Of a stretch of DNA of 64,000 nt, positions 46,480 through 57,079 are shown in pieces. A program made the translations under genes and the position numbers. Positions within the stretch are counted from its first letter, which is position 1, and the number at the start of each line of letters is the position of its first letter. The stretch covers positions 124,867,897 through 124,931,896 of the forward strand of contig NC_057866.1 in assembly GCF_019393635.1 (NCBI RefSeq). Direction: 5' to 3'. The notes below the pieces were generated by a model. It searched no databases. It was not told the DNA's origin and was given only the letters and a program-made list of their open reading frames with translations. The DNA is from Dromiciops gliroides. Lineage: Eukaryota > Chordata > Mammalia > Microbiotheria > Microbiotheriidae.

Positions 46480-46700
46480 AGCTCTAAGGGAATTTAGAAA
46501 TCATCTAGTTGAGTCCACTTATTTTACAGATGAGGAAATTGAGGTACCTAGAAGTTAAGTGACTTGTAATTCAAACATTTATTTAGGAACCTCTTATGTG
46601 CAATACACTGACTGACTAAGCATTAGAGCAGATACCAGAATAAACATGAAGTCCCTGCCCTCAAAAAGCATAGAGTCTTGTAAGTTAATACAGGAAATCT
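46480..46700 (-). repeat. MIR-type SINE and adjoining old LINE 3' fragment
   Basis: The first part has ttttacagatgaggaaattg. From about 46570, acatttatttaggaacctct and gaagtccctgccctcaaaaa follow (L2/CR1-type). Confidence 0.5.
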
Positions 46701-47189
46701 GTAGCAAAGCTGGGACTAAAGAATCTGAATGTCCTGACTTCCATTCTACTATCCTTTCAAGGGCTATTTGTGAGAAAGAAATCTATCACAGTGGAGCACA
46801 AAGCAGTTCTTCCTGGTAAAAGGATGCATGACTTTAAGTTCCATTGACAGACTGTGTACTTGGAATTCATTGGCTTTTATTTCCACTGGCCTACCATAAC
46901 AGCTTTAGATCTCCCTACACACAAAGTATTGGTCAAAGATTTGGGGAACAGATGCCTCAGGAATGCTTTTCTAGGATCTGAAATTTAAGCTAATCAGATA
47001 TATGATCTTTCAGTCGATATGTTTTCAAATATAGCATGGCAGTTGAGATTTTTTAAAGGCCACACTACACACCTGTTTTGTATAAAAAATCCTCGGCTGC
47101 AAAAAGGCCTTGTTGATAAAAAATGTGAATACTTCTTCTTTGTTAATATTTCTTCTTTTGTTTAATCATTTTATTATTTGCTTGTGCCC

Positions 47190-47282
47190 CGATGCCTTTT
47201 CTGGGATATAGGATCTCCAACACTTATCACAGTACCTAGCACATAGTAGGTGCTAAATAAATGTTGGTTAACTTGACTATGT
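47190..47282 (+). mobile_element. L2 3' end fragment
   Basis: cacatagtaggtgctaaata followed by aatgttggttaacttgac. Confidence 0.6.
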
Positions 47283-47800
47283 GGGTTTTCCCTTCACCTT
47301 TCATGGAAATCTTTCTTCAATGGTCTTAGAAAATTGCTGTGGTCAAATAATTCATCAGTCTGTGGCCTATCTAGTGAGAAGCTTTTCTGAATTTACCCAG
47401 GCTGGTAGTATGACAACAGTCGAAGAGTCGATCTCCAGCCCACATCTGAGACTATTCAGGTTTACAAGGATCTGCCAGAGCTTGCACTCTATTCACCAGC
47501 TGACCACTGAGAGGTGCCTCCATGCCACCATTAAGTCTCAGAGTAGTCTCCACCCATCACTTGACACTATTGTTGAAGTGGCTCCTGACAGCTTCCATTG
47601 GAAAAAGTGGACAGCTGGATGATTATCTTGATGGTTCAACTTTCTTAGTGCTCTCACCCTCCAAGAAAAAGTGGTATGACTCATTTTCTCTGAAATATAC
47701 AGGTTCAGTAAAAATCCCCATTTTGCTGAATGATTCAGATAATTTCTCCATTCTCCTCCTCATTCTGCACAAATTTACCCAATAGATGATACTAGTTTAT
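47281..47800 (+). other. Unassigned stretch with a 113-codon open frame
   Basis: An open frame of 113 codons (47281-47622, starting with GTG, not ATG) and a shifted 87-codon frame overlap it. I recognise no domain. The composition is ordinary and no splice or promoter context supports a gene. It may be an unrecognised old repeat. Confidence 0.25.
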
Positions 47801-48880
47801 TTTAGATTTGTCTCTTCATTTGCAATCTCACAGACCCTAAATGGCACATGTGTATCTCATGAATTAAATGGAGTTTTCTGGATTTCAGCCCCCTACACCC
47901 TTGTATTTAAAGCATAGCCTGTTGAATGCTGGAATAAAAGAGAACCACCTATATACTTTATTCACTTTTTGCCCTTTGCAACATTGTGCTTTGAGGGAGG
48001 GAAGATAGATGATATGGGAGGGGTTGAATAAGAGAAGGGATGCAGGGAGATCTGCTACAACTCTGAATATTATAAAAGCCTTTTGGGGAACTAAAAGCCT
48101 TTCTCCAGTTTGGTGAAGTAACTCACATGCTGAGTCTAAACCTTGCCCTCTCCCCACCCCCCCCCTTCTTCCCTTCCCGGAACCCATCTTCTGCAAGAGT
48201 CAAATGGAATTCTTCACTTGAGCATGCATGGCGTTAGCACAATTGAGAATTCTAGCTCCTCAAAAAGGCTGTCCATTCCCTGAGCAAATAAGGGGAGAAG
48301 AGAAATCATTTTGTTGTTGTTGTTGTTTCCACAGCCTAACCCCGTTTCTTTAGGTGAATAGCCTCGTTCAGCCTCCCATTAAAAGTGACCATATTCGGGC
48401 AGCTGAAGGTAATAGCCGCAGCAGACTGAATTCCCACTCAACAAGTGCAAGGATGTGGAAGCTGAGCGAAAACTCCCCTTTTTTATTCGGGTCCACAGCT
48501 TTTCAGAGAGGTCTTTTTTTTTTTAATTGCTAGTCTCTGCTGTAATGAGATTCTTTTAAATCCCCAAAGCTCGTTTTAATGTTACATCCTTATCTTTGGG
48601 GAACCGAGTTTTCCACCCTTGCTACATATCCTGTTCACAATAAAATCTCAGGACTCTGAAAAGAGAACTATTGCCCCATTTCTGATGAATGCGCCGCTTA
48701 GTTCATATAATGCGAAGGGGCTTTTGATGTGCTACAATGCGAGTTACGCCCAAAGATTGTCTCTTTGGACAGATCTACAACGCTTGGCTTCATGTTTGAA
48801 AGTTAAATGGACAGCAGTGATGTTGAAACTCCCACGCTTCAGCCACTGCAGACACTTGGGACATTTTCCTGCTCGTTTCC
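47800..48880. other. Single-copy upstream flank of GSX2
   Basis: No young repeat and no exon recognised. Mixed composition, with a T-rich patch and a short (TTG)n at 48312-48327. Confidence 0.4.
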
Positions 48881-48887
48881 ATAAGTG

Positions 48888-49000
48888 AAAGGGGGTGGGG
48901 GAAAGGAGAGGGAGTGTGATGCTGGGCTAAGAGGAAGGGGAAAGGGAGGAGACGTGGGAGGGAAGGCCGAAGGGGAGGAGGAAAAGGGGGGAAAGAAAGT
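48888..49000 (+). repeat. Polypurine tract
   Basis: Almost pure G/A on the plus strand (gggggtggggg...gaggaaaagggg). Confidence 0.85.
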
Positions 49001-49089
49001 CCTGCCTCCAATCCACAATCAAGAAAAAAGGGGATCCTTTTTCTCTACCACCCCTCCCCCCTCATTTTGTTGGGGGGCAGGCTAAAAAT

Positions 49090-49660
49090 AAGAGCATTTT
49101 ATCCTTAGCTCCTGTCTCCCTATAGGTAGCTGGTTTCCTCAAGCCGCTGAAATTGTTGCTCCTCCATAAAATCAAAATTTATGATTATTCAAATGTTGGG
49201 GACTGTGAAAAGAGAGGAAGAAAGAGAGAAAATTAATATTGCAGCTGTTCTTCTGATTAATGAGAGATAATTGCTCATGAAAAGTCACCCCTGTGGCATT
49301 TTGTTGTCTCCTGGATCTTTGTTCTTTTCCACTATTATTGAGGACTTTCTTGAAGACTAAGCGGTTCTTTTCAATTTTTGGTATTCAGAAAGTGTTGCCT
49401 GGTTACAGATAATGGAGAAATCTCGGGCTATATTGGGTAAGATGTGCCACAGACAGCAATATCACAATGCCACTTGGAGAAAAGGATGGATACAAGTTAA
49501 CGATGCGCTTTCAATAAAACATTCATAGACTTGTTCACGCTTTTATAATGACCTCATTAATGGGAGCTGGGGGCAAGTAAGTCCTGTCTCCTGTTGGTGT
49601 TCAGCTAACAAAACCCAGCTTTGAGATCATTCATCGCTTTGGAAACTAATATGAAATCAA
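49090..49660. promoter_or_regulatory. Candidate conserved non-coding element about 5 kb upstream of GSX2
   Basis: This is AT-rich single-copy DNA in the SINE-free interval. It is dense in homeodomain-type cores: AATTAATATT (49231-49240), GATTAATGA (49255-49263), GATAATTGC (49266-49274) and TCATTAATGG near 49554. There is an adjacent CAGCTG E-box (49242-49247) and a Sox-like CTTTGTTC (49317-49324). It has no open frame. Enhancer function is inferred only from motif density, absence of repeats and position. Confidence 0.4.
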
Positions 49661-49999
49661 TGTTAGATGAGCAAATCCTTGCAAGAATGCCGCTACAACA
49701 CGAGGGCTGGAGAGTCTGCTCTCTCCACCGTCAACTTTGGACCAGTTTCAAGGTGGGGACACCCCGAAACTGGGAGAACCCGAGGGAAGCGTGAGATGGG
49801 GGGGAGGGGGCAAGGCAAGGCAGGAATGTGTTGAAACAACGGCGGCTGTCTCACGGTCCATCCATAGTAGCAAGGATGCAGAACTAACTGGTTCAGGAGA
49901 ATTGATTGGGGAACAAGGAGCCTGAAGTTTGGTGGATGGTACACTGGAGGTGGATTGTGGAGATAGCTATGGGGGACTTTAGGGAGTGAAGTGTAGTAG

Positions 50000-50175
50000 A
50001 GGGAAAAAAAAGGGTACACAGAAAAAAGTAAAAAGGGAAGAAAAGAAAGGAGGAAGGAAGGGAAAGGAAAGAAGGAAGGGAGAAAGAAAGAAGGAAGAGG
50101 AGGGAGAAATGATGAAAGAAAAGAAGAAAGGGAGAAAGGAAAGGAAGAAATCAAGGAAAGAAAGAAAGTTCATAA
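50000..50175 (+). repeat. Polypurine tract
   Basis: Long AG-rich run dominated by gaagg, gaaag and aagaaag; open frames here are low-complexity artefacts. Confidence 0.9.
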
Positions 50176-50489
50176 CTGATGGAGAAACGAAGGAAAAAAA
50201 CTGACAACCAAAAGTTGCAATCTGGAGGAGAGAAGGAAATCCACTGTTCTTTTTAAACTGCTCTGATTTTTAAAAAGTGATTCTAGGGGTGAGGTGTGCT
50301 AGGTTAGACGGGCAATTTCTTTACATTCTCATTTGTTACACTGTCTTGAACTAAAGGAAGACAAAGCAATACTCTGTCACTCGGAGCAGAATGAAGGGAA
50401 TCAAAGGATTTTTCCCTTAAAAGGACTAATTTTCTCCTTGAATTATGAAAGTAATGGCTAGGTAACAGCCTGTGCTCTGTACCCAACTG

Positions 50490-50640
50490 CTTAATACCTT
50501 CTAAATCCTTCCACGTGGCTCGACTAGTCGTAGCAATTAGAGCTCATTATAGGCTCATAAGAGCTCTCATTTCGGGGATTACTTAATGGACAATGAAATT
50601 TTATCGGACAGAATTATTGAGAAATAAAATTGTGAAGAAG
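50490..50640. promoter_or_regulatory. Candidate conserved non-coding element about 4 kb upstream of GSX2
   Basis: This block holds a CACGTG (near 50513), a CAATTAGAG core, paired gagctcattata/agagctctcatt motifs and TTACTTAATGG. It is single-copy, AT-rich and non-coding, in the SINE-free interval. A regulatory role is inferred. Confidence 0.3.
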
Positions 50641-51019
50641 ATGAGGGGGCTGTGGGCACACGCCTACAGTCAACCCGCATGACTTGGAAGGACCAAAGCT
50701 CCCGGCCCTTCAGCTAACTGCTGGTACCTTCCACTACGTGGTTTTTGGCGATATTCTGGGTTTATTATAATAATTTCATATCGAAATAACTGAAATGAGT
50801 TTTTCTCCTACCTGACTCACCCCAGCCCACTCCCAGGCCCTCGTAAAGGACTATTTCTCCAAAGCAAAAGTCTGAGACTCCTAGGAAACTGTGGTTCGTT
50901 GCTCCAGCTAGGCTCCAAGTGGGCACAGTCCCAGCCCGCAGCCTGGGTTCAGAAGAACTGCAATTGTTGAATCGGAGCGTGGCCAGGAGGTGTGAGGAGA
51001 GACAGAGGGAATGGTAGAA

Positions 51020-51115
51020 TGCGTAGGGCATGGAAGGAATGCAGAGATCATGTAGTCCAGCCCCTCATCTTTACAGATGAGGAAACAGAGGCCCGGAGAG
51101 AGCTGACTTGTACAT
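51020..51115 (-). repeat. MIR-type old SINE fragment
   Basis: tagtccagcccctcatcttt and acagatgaggaaacagaggc. Confidence 0.65.
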
Positions 51116-51439
51116 AAATCGTTCTACAGACATTTTTTTTTAGTACCTATAGCATGCCAAGCACTAGAGAGATACAAAGATTAAGAAACCATGGGAATTA
51201 TAATTTAGTAGCTTCTCAAAGGTCACAGAGCAAGCCAGTGGAGGAGGAGGAAGATACAGACTGAGACAAAGATAGAACTCATGTTCCGCGATAATTTTTG
51301 TTATTTCTTGTTTGTTTTTGCCAGGGAAGTGGAGATCAGTTTTCAAGGGGACAAGCATTCTAGTCAGAGCATGAAGTTGTCATTCATCAGTTTTTATTTT
51401 CTCCCAAGACATGAGAAACTGCTTACCTACCTAATAGCT

Positions 51440-51690
51440 TGGGGATTACAAGGATAGGGAATAAGCACTTATAGAGTACCTACTATGTGCCAGGCACTAT
51501 GCTAAGTTCTTTTTAACAAATATTTCATTTGATTAAGGTGTTACTATGGTCCCCGGTTTACCGTTGAGGAAACAAGACAAACAGAGGTTCAGTGACTTGC
51601 CCAGGATCACACAGTTTATAAGTGTCTGAGGCAGGATTTGAACTCAAATCCTGATTCTGGGCCCAGAGTATTGGACCAGCGTGTGGAGAA
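51440..51690 (-). repeat. MIR-type/old SINE
   Basis: agagtacctactatgtgcca, ttcagtgacttgcccaggat, gaggcaggatttgaactcaa. Confidence 0.75.
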
Positions 51691-52159
51691 CAGAAGGCTG
51701 AGTTTTTTTCTATTGAGATTCTCTGGAATCAGACATTTAAACCCAATTAGATTCCCAGTCTTTCACCAAAATTAGCATTTTCAAAAATATAAATTGCAAA
51801 TAATTTTTTTAAAATATAACAAACAGAGCAGTCTCATATAGATCCAGCTATCTCCTACAAGTTAGGAAAGTTTCTTAGAATACACCTTAAGGGGATCTTT
51901 TCCTGAAGCACAACTGAATCTCTTGACACTAGTCCCGTTGTTCTAAGTAGAATAAAAGAAAGTCTTGACTGGGAGGGACCTTGGAAGTCATCTATCAATC
52001 CAACCCCCTTATCAATATCCTATAGCTATAATTTATATACAAGAAGCAAGATTGGAAACTAGGCAATCAAAGAGACAATTGAATCAATTATTATGGAAAA
52101 TTCAGGCCTGAAAATAATTTCTGCTATAGTCTAAAATATTCATTGAGACACAAGTGTTA

Positions 52160-52510
52160 AAACTGTTTGCATAATTGCCTGTTCCTCGGTTTGACTTTGC
52201 TGGTATCTACTTGGCCTAGGATGAAGCTGAGCATATTTTGCAAAGGTTCCTTCTCTCAGTCTCTTTGTAAAAAGCAGTTAAAGTTGAGGCTGACCCGCCT
52301 TAAGCCTTAAAACTCCCTAATTGTTGTCACAAGATGTTGGATTAGCACATTTCTGGAATAGCTGTCTGTTTACACTCCAGAGACCCACCGTCCACTAACC
52401 ACTTTCTAATTGAATTCTAATCACATTCAAATAGCTCAATAACCAGCCTCAGCTGCAATTCATAAAACTTTAATTGCCATCCATAAATCCTGACTCCCCG
52501 AGTGCAGAGT
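52160..52510. promoter_or_regulatory. Candidate conserved non-coding element about 2.2 kb upstream of GSX2
   Basis: Homeodomain-type sites CTAATTG (52317-52323), CTAATTG (52406-52412) and TTTAATTGCC (52469-52478), plus a CAGCTG E-box near 52451, sit in single-copy DNA with a long AT-rich run. No frame is open. This is the second-strongest enhancer-like block by eye. Confidence 0.38.
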
Positions 52511-52534
52511 GTCCCTACAACCCAATTACACCTC

Positions 52535-52690
52535 GCCTGGGGGAGGGGGGGGGAGAAAGATAGAGATGAAGAGAAGGAAGGAGGCAAAGGAGGAAGAGAG
52601 AGGGAGAGGGGGAAGTATGAAGAAAAGAGGGAAAGAGAAAAGGGGAGAGAAAGAAAGGGAGGGTAAAGTCAGAGAGAGGGAGAGAACTGA
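52535..52690 (+). repeat. Polypurine tract
   Basis: AG-rich run of about 150 bp (gaagagaaggaaggaggc, gagagagggagagggg). Confidence 0.9.
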
Positions 52691-54235
52691 AAAAATATCC
52701 ACCATCCTGGCTTGGATCACTTGCATGGGGACCCTAGGTATTCAATCTAGTTTGTTCACGTCTAGCTCTCTGCACCCAGTTTTCTCCAAACCCTTCCAAT
52801 GAACTCGGATCGGAACTTAGCTCGCCAAGGCAAAAACATTGGGGGGGGGGGGTCTGTGTTTGAACTCATCTTTTCCTCAGCCCACAGAAATAGACTGTAA
52901 AAAAAGTTCAAACATACAGGTGAGAAATCCGTCAAATCTTTACCCATTTGATTTCTCAAGAGTAGGAACAGCCCCTTGAAAAGTGTATAACTAACTAGAG
53001 CCAGGAGCGGCAAGGGTGAGGATGGGCCTTTGCTCTCTCCTGGGGACACAAGCTCTCTTCACCTGCTGTACTTAAAACCACATTGCGTAATTAAACATGA
53101 TTTTATTGTAAAATTGATGGATGAATAAATGAACAGATAACCAAAAGGGAACATAAAATACGACCCCTGAGTCTCCCAAAGAAGGTAGAACCAGAGACCC
53201 CACCAGCCTCGATGTTTTCTTTTCACCTCTGCTTTCTATCTGAGGAAAAGCGGAAAGCAAAGGCTCTCTTTTGCTTTACCGGTAATTCATCCTTCCAGAA
53301 AATGGTCTGAGTTTCGTCGGAGATACTGAGAATGAAAAGAGAAAAGAAAAGATCTGCTCCAACACCTCAATTCTTAAGCACAGGACTGCCTGAGGGTGGG
53401 GAAGGACCTAGAGAGTCCGAGAAACTTGATTGGGAGAAGGCAGTCCCCTAGCCCTCTCCAGGGGTAGGTGTGATGCTGTCAGTCCCGACCGCAGAAGGGA
53501 GGAGATTTCAAGGCCCTTCATCCTGGTGAACAGGTGTTTCGGAATGTCAAAAAGGGCTTTTGACGACCACCCGAAAAGTGGTCCTATTGAAAAGATATTT
53601 GGCCCACGAGAGTCTGACTACTTTTCAGTTTACAACGGAAAGGACCAACTGAGAATTTGCCAGGATTCAACTAATTTGGAGATTGAGAAAAAGGCAAGAG
53701 GAAAGGGTGAACTAGGTAAGAGTAGTGCTCAAAGAATTTGAACAGCCTTATTATTACTCTAAGGCAGTGAAGCTTTATTGTTAGGACCGGCCTAGAGCCA
53801 AAAGATTCGACGCAGTGATGTAGGTCGAAGGAACGACTCAGGCTGGGAGAACTGAAGTGGGCCGAAAATGAGTACTCTTGGATTTCATACCCTGAAGCTG
53901 CCAGCTCTTAGCAGCTCCGAGGAGCAAAGGACGCATTTAGAGCATCTCCCTCAGAGCAAGTGCAATGCCGGAGAGAGACCTTTGTCCGTATGATTCTAAT
54001 GAAAACGCTCTCGGTTTCCACCTAGCCTGATCCCCTCCACTTGAGCTGTGGGGCCAGGAACTGGGTGGAAAGTAAAGTGCTCGGACGGGCTTCCTGCCCA
54101 GGCGAGGGCAGGGAGCTAGTGCCCAGGGTTTCTCTGGAAAGGAGGAAGGAAGGGGAGGAGAAGGGCTAGAATCACCGCGAAATTAACAAAACATACACTT
54201 TAAGAAGTTCCCCCCTCCCCCTCTTTTTTATTCAC
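52690..54235. other. GSX2: GSX2 proximal upstream region
   Basis: Single-copy and increasingly GC-rich toward the promoter. Contains a G-run near 52841-52853 and a gcgtaattaaacatgatttt block near 53085. I recognise no exon or repeat; a 103-codon open frame at 53430-53741 has no domain. Confidence 0.45.
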
Positions 54236-54387
54236 TCCACCTCCTCCTCCTCCTATTGCCTCAGCCCCACTGCCGTCCACCCCCTCCCGTGCTCGCCCCC
54301 TCCTCGTTTTTTTGTTGTGAGTTGAGCAGCCTATCCCGAGGGTGGGGAGATGCTGAGGAGCCGGAGCAGTGCGGTACTCTCTGGCAT

Positions 54388-54413
54388 CACGTGCTGGGTT
54401 GGGGCATATAAAA
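54388..54413 (+). promoter_or_regulatory. GSX2: GSX2 core promoter: E-box and TATA box
   Basis: TATAAAA lies at 54407-54413, and a CACGTG E-box is at 54388-54393, fourteen bases before it. A start site about 25-30 bases downstream (near 54437) would give a 5' UTR of about 220 bases with no upstream ATG before the GSX2 start, which supports the assignment. Confidence 0.75.
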
Positions 54414-54436
54414 CCCCAGAGCAGGGGAGCCCGGGC

Positions 54437-54659
54437 GGGGGAGGTTAGGACCAGCCCTCTCCGGGGACCCCTTTGTTCGCTTCTCAGACTTAAGCACCTC
54501 TGCGTTCCTTCGGGGCTTCAGTGACAGCGTCCTCGCCCAGCCAAGGAAAACAAGGGAGCGTCGGAGGTGAAAGGGGAGGGAGGGGTGAGAGAAGAAGACA
54601 AACAGTGACGGAAAGCTGCCTTCTACTCCAGTCTCCTCGGACTCCGTCCCCTTCGCGAC
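54437..54659 (+). other. GSX2: GSX2 5' UTR (inferred start)
   Basis: The left end is inferred from the TATA box. The first ATG after it is the coding start at 54660, with G at -3. The region is GC- and purine-rich. Confidence 0.55.
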
Positions 54660-56376
54660 ATGTCGCGATCCTTCTATGTCGACTCTCTGATCATCAAGGA
54701 CTCCTCGAGGCCTGCGCCCTCCCTACCTGAGCACCAGCACGGCCCCGATTTCCTCATCCCCCTGGGCATGCCGTCGCCCCTGGTCATGTCAGTTTCGGGC
54801 CCCGGCTGCCAGTCGCGCAAGAGCGGCACTTTCTGCGTCTGTCCACTCTGCGTCACCTCCCACCTGCACTCAGCGCGGACGGGCGGCGGCGCAGGCGGCG
54901 GCGGGGGAGGAGGAGGAGGTGGCGGCGGCGGCGGCAGCGGGGCAGGCGGTGGGGCTATCCCTCTGCTCAAGAGCCAGTTTCCCCCTGGCCCCGGGGACGG
55001 GCAGTTCTGCCCCCGGATGAGCCATGCCCATCATCACCACCACCAGCCGCAGCACCACCATCACCACCAGCCCCAGCAGCCTGGCTCAGCAGCGGCGGCG
55101 GCGGCGGCGGCAGCTGCTGCGGCTGCGGCTGCAGCCCTGGGACACCCCCAACACCACGCACCTGTCTGTGCCGCCACCACCTACAATGTCACCGACCCCC
55201 GAAGGTTCCATTGCCTCACCATGGGTAGGATGAAAACTTCCCTGGGAATCAGGGTCAAACTTTTCATTTGGGGGTGGGCGTAGGGAAGAAGTGGCCCCAG
55301 CTGTGGGGATGGATAAGGGAAAGTCCTTTAAGTTCGATTTGGTGATTGACCCAAGAAGGTCGTGGGAGAAGATCGGAGAAAGCAGGAAGGATGTTGTTGC
55401 TGGACCAATCTTCCCCCCCCCTTTTATCTCGTAACACCCCTACACACACACACACACACATTCACACCAAGCCCCCAGATTTGGGTTAGCTTATTTTACC
55501 TGTTTACTCAGTACTCGGGGAGGGAGAAACAGTGTCAGTGTGCTAAAGTACATCCGCAAAAGGCAAAAGATAGTGCTGATCGGCCCTAGATGAAGTTAGA
55601 ACTGTAATGAGATGTATGCATTTGTGTACCAGTGTGAGTGTGCTTGCCTCTGTGCGTATTCACGGTTGTTGATGGTATCAGTTTTGATTGAACTGCTGTG
55701 ATGCCTGTGCCCTGGGGAACACAACCCCCCACACATACACACACGCCCGTGGGACTTCCAGAGATGAGGCTAAAGGAAGCTCTTTAGTACTTCAGATTAC
55801 TAACCCTCAGTGGTGTCTGCAATCCCAAGAGTGTTCAAAATGTATTGAATCCAAGGGAGAGTGAGACTCGTGTTGAACCATGAGTCAGCCTCTGAGAGGG
55901 TAGAGGTTGACTGGGTCAGAGGACTGTGACTTTTTTCAAGTCTGTGCGTAGAGGCGGGTTGTCTGTGTGGGTGCCTGGGGGTGTTGTCGGTTGCTTCCCT
56001 CCGCTTCTTACGGATTTGTCTTCTTCCTCACACAGGTGGCTCTGATACTAGCCAAATTCAAAACGGCAAGAGGATGAGGACAGCTTTCACCAGCACCCAG
56101 CTCCTGGAACTGGAAAGGGAATTCTCCTCAAACATGTATCTTTCTCGGCTCCGGAGAATCGAGATTGCTACGTACCTCAACCTCTCAGAGAAGCAGGTGA
56201 AAATCTGGTTCCAGAACCGTCGAGTGAAACACAAGAAAGAGGGCAAAGGTTCGCAGAGGAACAGTCATGGGGGCTGTAAGTGCGTCAGCAGCCAAGTTCA
56301 CTACCCGCGCTCTGAGGACGAAGAGTCCTTATCCCCTTCCTCCGCCAACGAAGACAAGGAGATCTCTCCCTTATGA
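54660..56376 (+). CDS. GSX2: GSX2, GS homeobox 2 (exons 54660-55224 and 56036-56376)
   Basis: Two exons join in frame to a 301-residue homeodomain transcription factor, close to the roughly 304 residues of human GSX2. In other mammals GSX2 patterns the ventral telencephalon (lateral ganglionic eminence) and hindbrain/spinal cord progenitors. The N terminus [14 protein letters not shown] is the GSX signature. It is followed by poly-Gly (about 75-98), two His runs (about 124-136) and a 16-residue poly-Ala run (144-159). The homeodomain is residues 199-258, with F206, L214 and F218 (homeodomain 8, 16, 20) and helix 3 [16 protein letters not shown], including Q50 (248) and N51 (249). An acidic tail ends DKEISPL. 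The donor is ATGG|GTAGGA at 55224/55225 and the acceptor CACACAG|GTGG at 56035/56036; the split codon is Gly189. All family-defining residues are present and there is no frameshift. Certain identification. Confidence 0.98.
55225..56035 (+). other. GSX2: GSX2 intron
   Basis: This 811-bp intron starts GTAGGA and ends with a pyrimidine-rich tract and CACACAG. It holds a short CA repeat (about 55442-55460) and no young SINE or LINE. Open frames running into it from either exon are read-through. Confidence 0.93.
56079..56258 (+). other. GSX2: GSX2 homeobox
   Basis: This part of exon 2 encodes the homeodomain (approximate base limits). The DNA-contact helix carries W48, F49, Q50, N51 and R53, the Antennapedia-like Q50 class. 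The TAAT-binding specificity is inferred from the family. Confidence 0.9.
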
Positions 56377-57070
56377 GCTCCTTTCCCTCACTGCAACAAG
56401 CTCCTAAGGTCTCTCCGTCCTTTCCTGCCTCCCCAACCCCTCATCTCACTTCCCCCATGAGACCTACGGGGAGCATACCTGGCAGGCGCGAAGGAATCAT
56501 GAACACTTTGCAGAGGCCAGTGAAAACGGTGAACTCAGGCCGGGAAAATTCTTCTCCAGGGTTCTGCACCTGCTGCTGCTGCTGCAACCACGCCAAGAGG
56601 AGGACACCGGCCAACTCCTCACCTCCTCTCTCTGCACCAGGCTTAGCTCATTTCAGTTTTTATCTGTTTGGTTCCTGTTCAATTCGCAGTCTTAGATTTT
56701 TAAAGGAGTGTAACTGATTTAGAAGTCAACTAAAATCTTGTATAACACAAAAAAGCAGGTGTTGTTGGGTGGGTGGGATTATTTGATTTTTAACACTGTA
56801 TTGGGGTTTTCCAAAAACGTCATTTATCCTCCTGTTTTTCAACATGTCTTATGGCTGAACCCCGTTTTTGTTTATTTTATTGTGTTTTTTACAGGAAGTT
56901 TTGAAGTTGGAATTAACTTAGAAAATTATGCCTTGTAGTTCTGCTTTCTGAAAATTGTCTGTAAAAAGTGACAGATGCAGTCATTGAGAATCCCTTTGTA
57001 TGTGAATAGTTTTATATAAATTTATATTTATATTTATTTAAATAAAGGAGGTAATAAAGCCTTTTAATTG
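56377..57070 (+). other. GSX2: GSX2 3' UTR
   Basis: The region from the stop TGA (56374-56376) to the poly(A) signals is single-copy, contains no repeat I recognise, and becomes AT-rich toward the end, as expected of a 3' UTR. The end is inferred from the signals at 57041-57058. Confidence 0.7.
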
Positions 57071-57075
57071 TTTGG
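57041..57075 (+). terminator. GSX2: GSX2 polyadenylation signals
   Basis: Two AATAAA hexamers lie at 57041-57046 and 57053-57058, followed by a GT-rich element (ttgtttggcgtgttctc) just downstream. Cleavage near 57065-57075 would give a 3' UTR of about 700 bases. Confidence 0.8.
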
Positions 57076-57079
57076 CGTG

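Larger units (their letters stand above)
54240..55260. promoter_or_regulatory. GSX2: CpG island over the GSX2 promoter and exon 1
   Basis: GC- and CpG-rich DNA begins just upstream of the GSX2 TATA box and covers the 5' UTR and coding exon 1, dropping off in the intron. Developmental homeobox genes normally have such islands and are often Polycomb-regulated; that regulation is family knowledge and is not visible here. Confidence 0.8.

Noticed and set aside
49693-50204. Low-complexity open frames (Ser/Phe/Leu-rich or Lys/Glu-rich)
   Set aside because: They are translations of the polypurine tract at 50000-50175 and its complement.
53430-53741. 103-codon open frame upstream of GSX2
   Set aside because: No domain, no conservation signal visible and no promoter of its own; likely chance in GC-balanced DNA.
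54674-55161. Minus-strand open frames opposite GSX2 exon 1
   Set aside because: The poly-Pro and similar runs are antisense reflections of the Gly, Ala and His repeats of GSX2.
55981-56035. Open frame extending GSX2 exon 2 upstream into the intron
   Set aside because: There is no ATG at its start, and a good splice acceptor (CACACAG at 56029-56035) together with the matching exon 1 phase shows that the coding exon begins at 56036.
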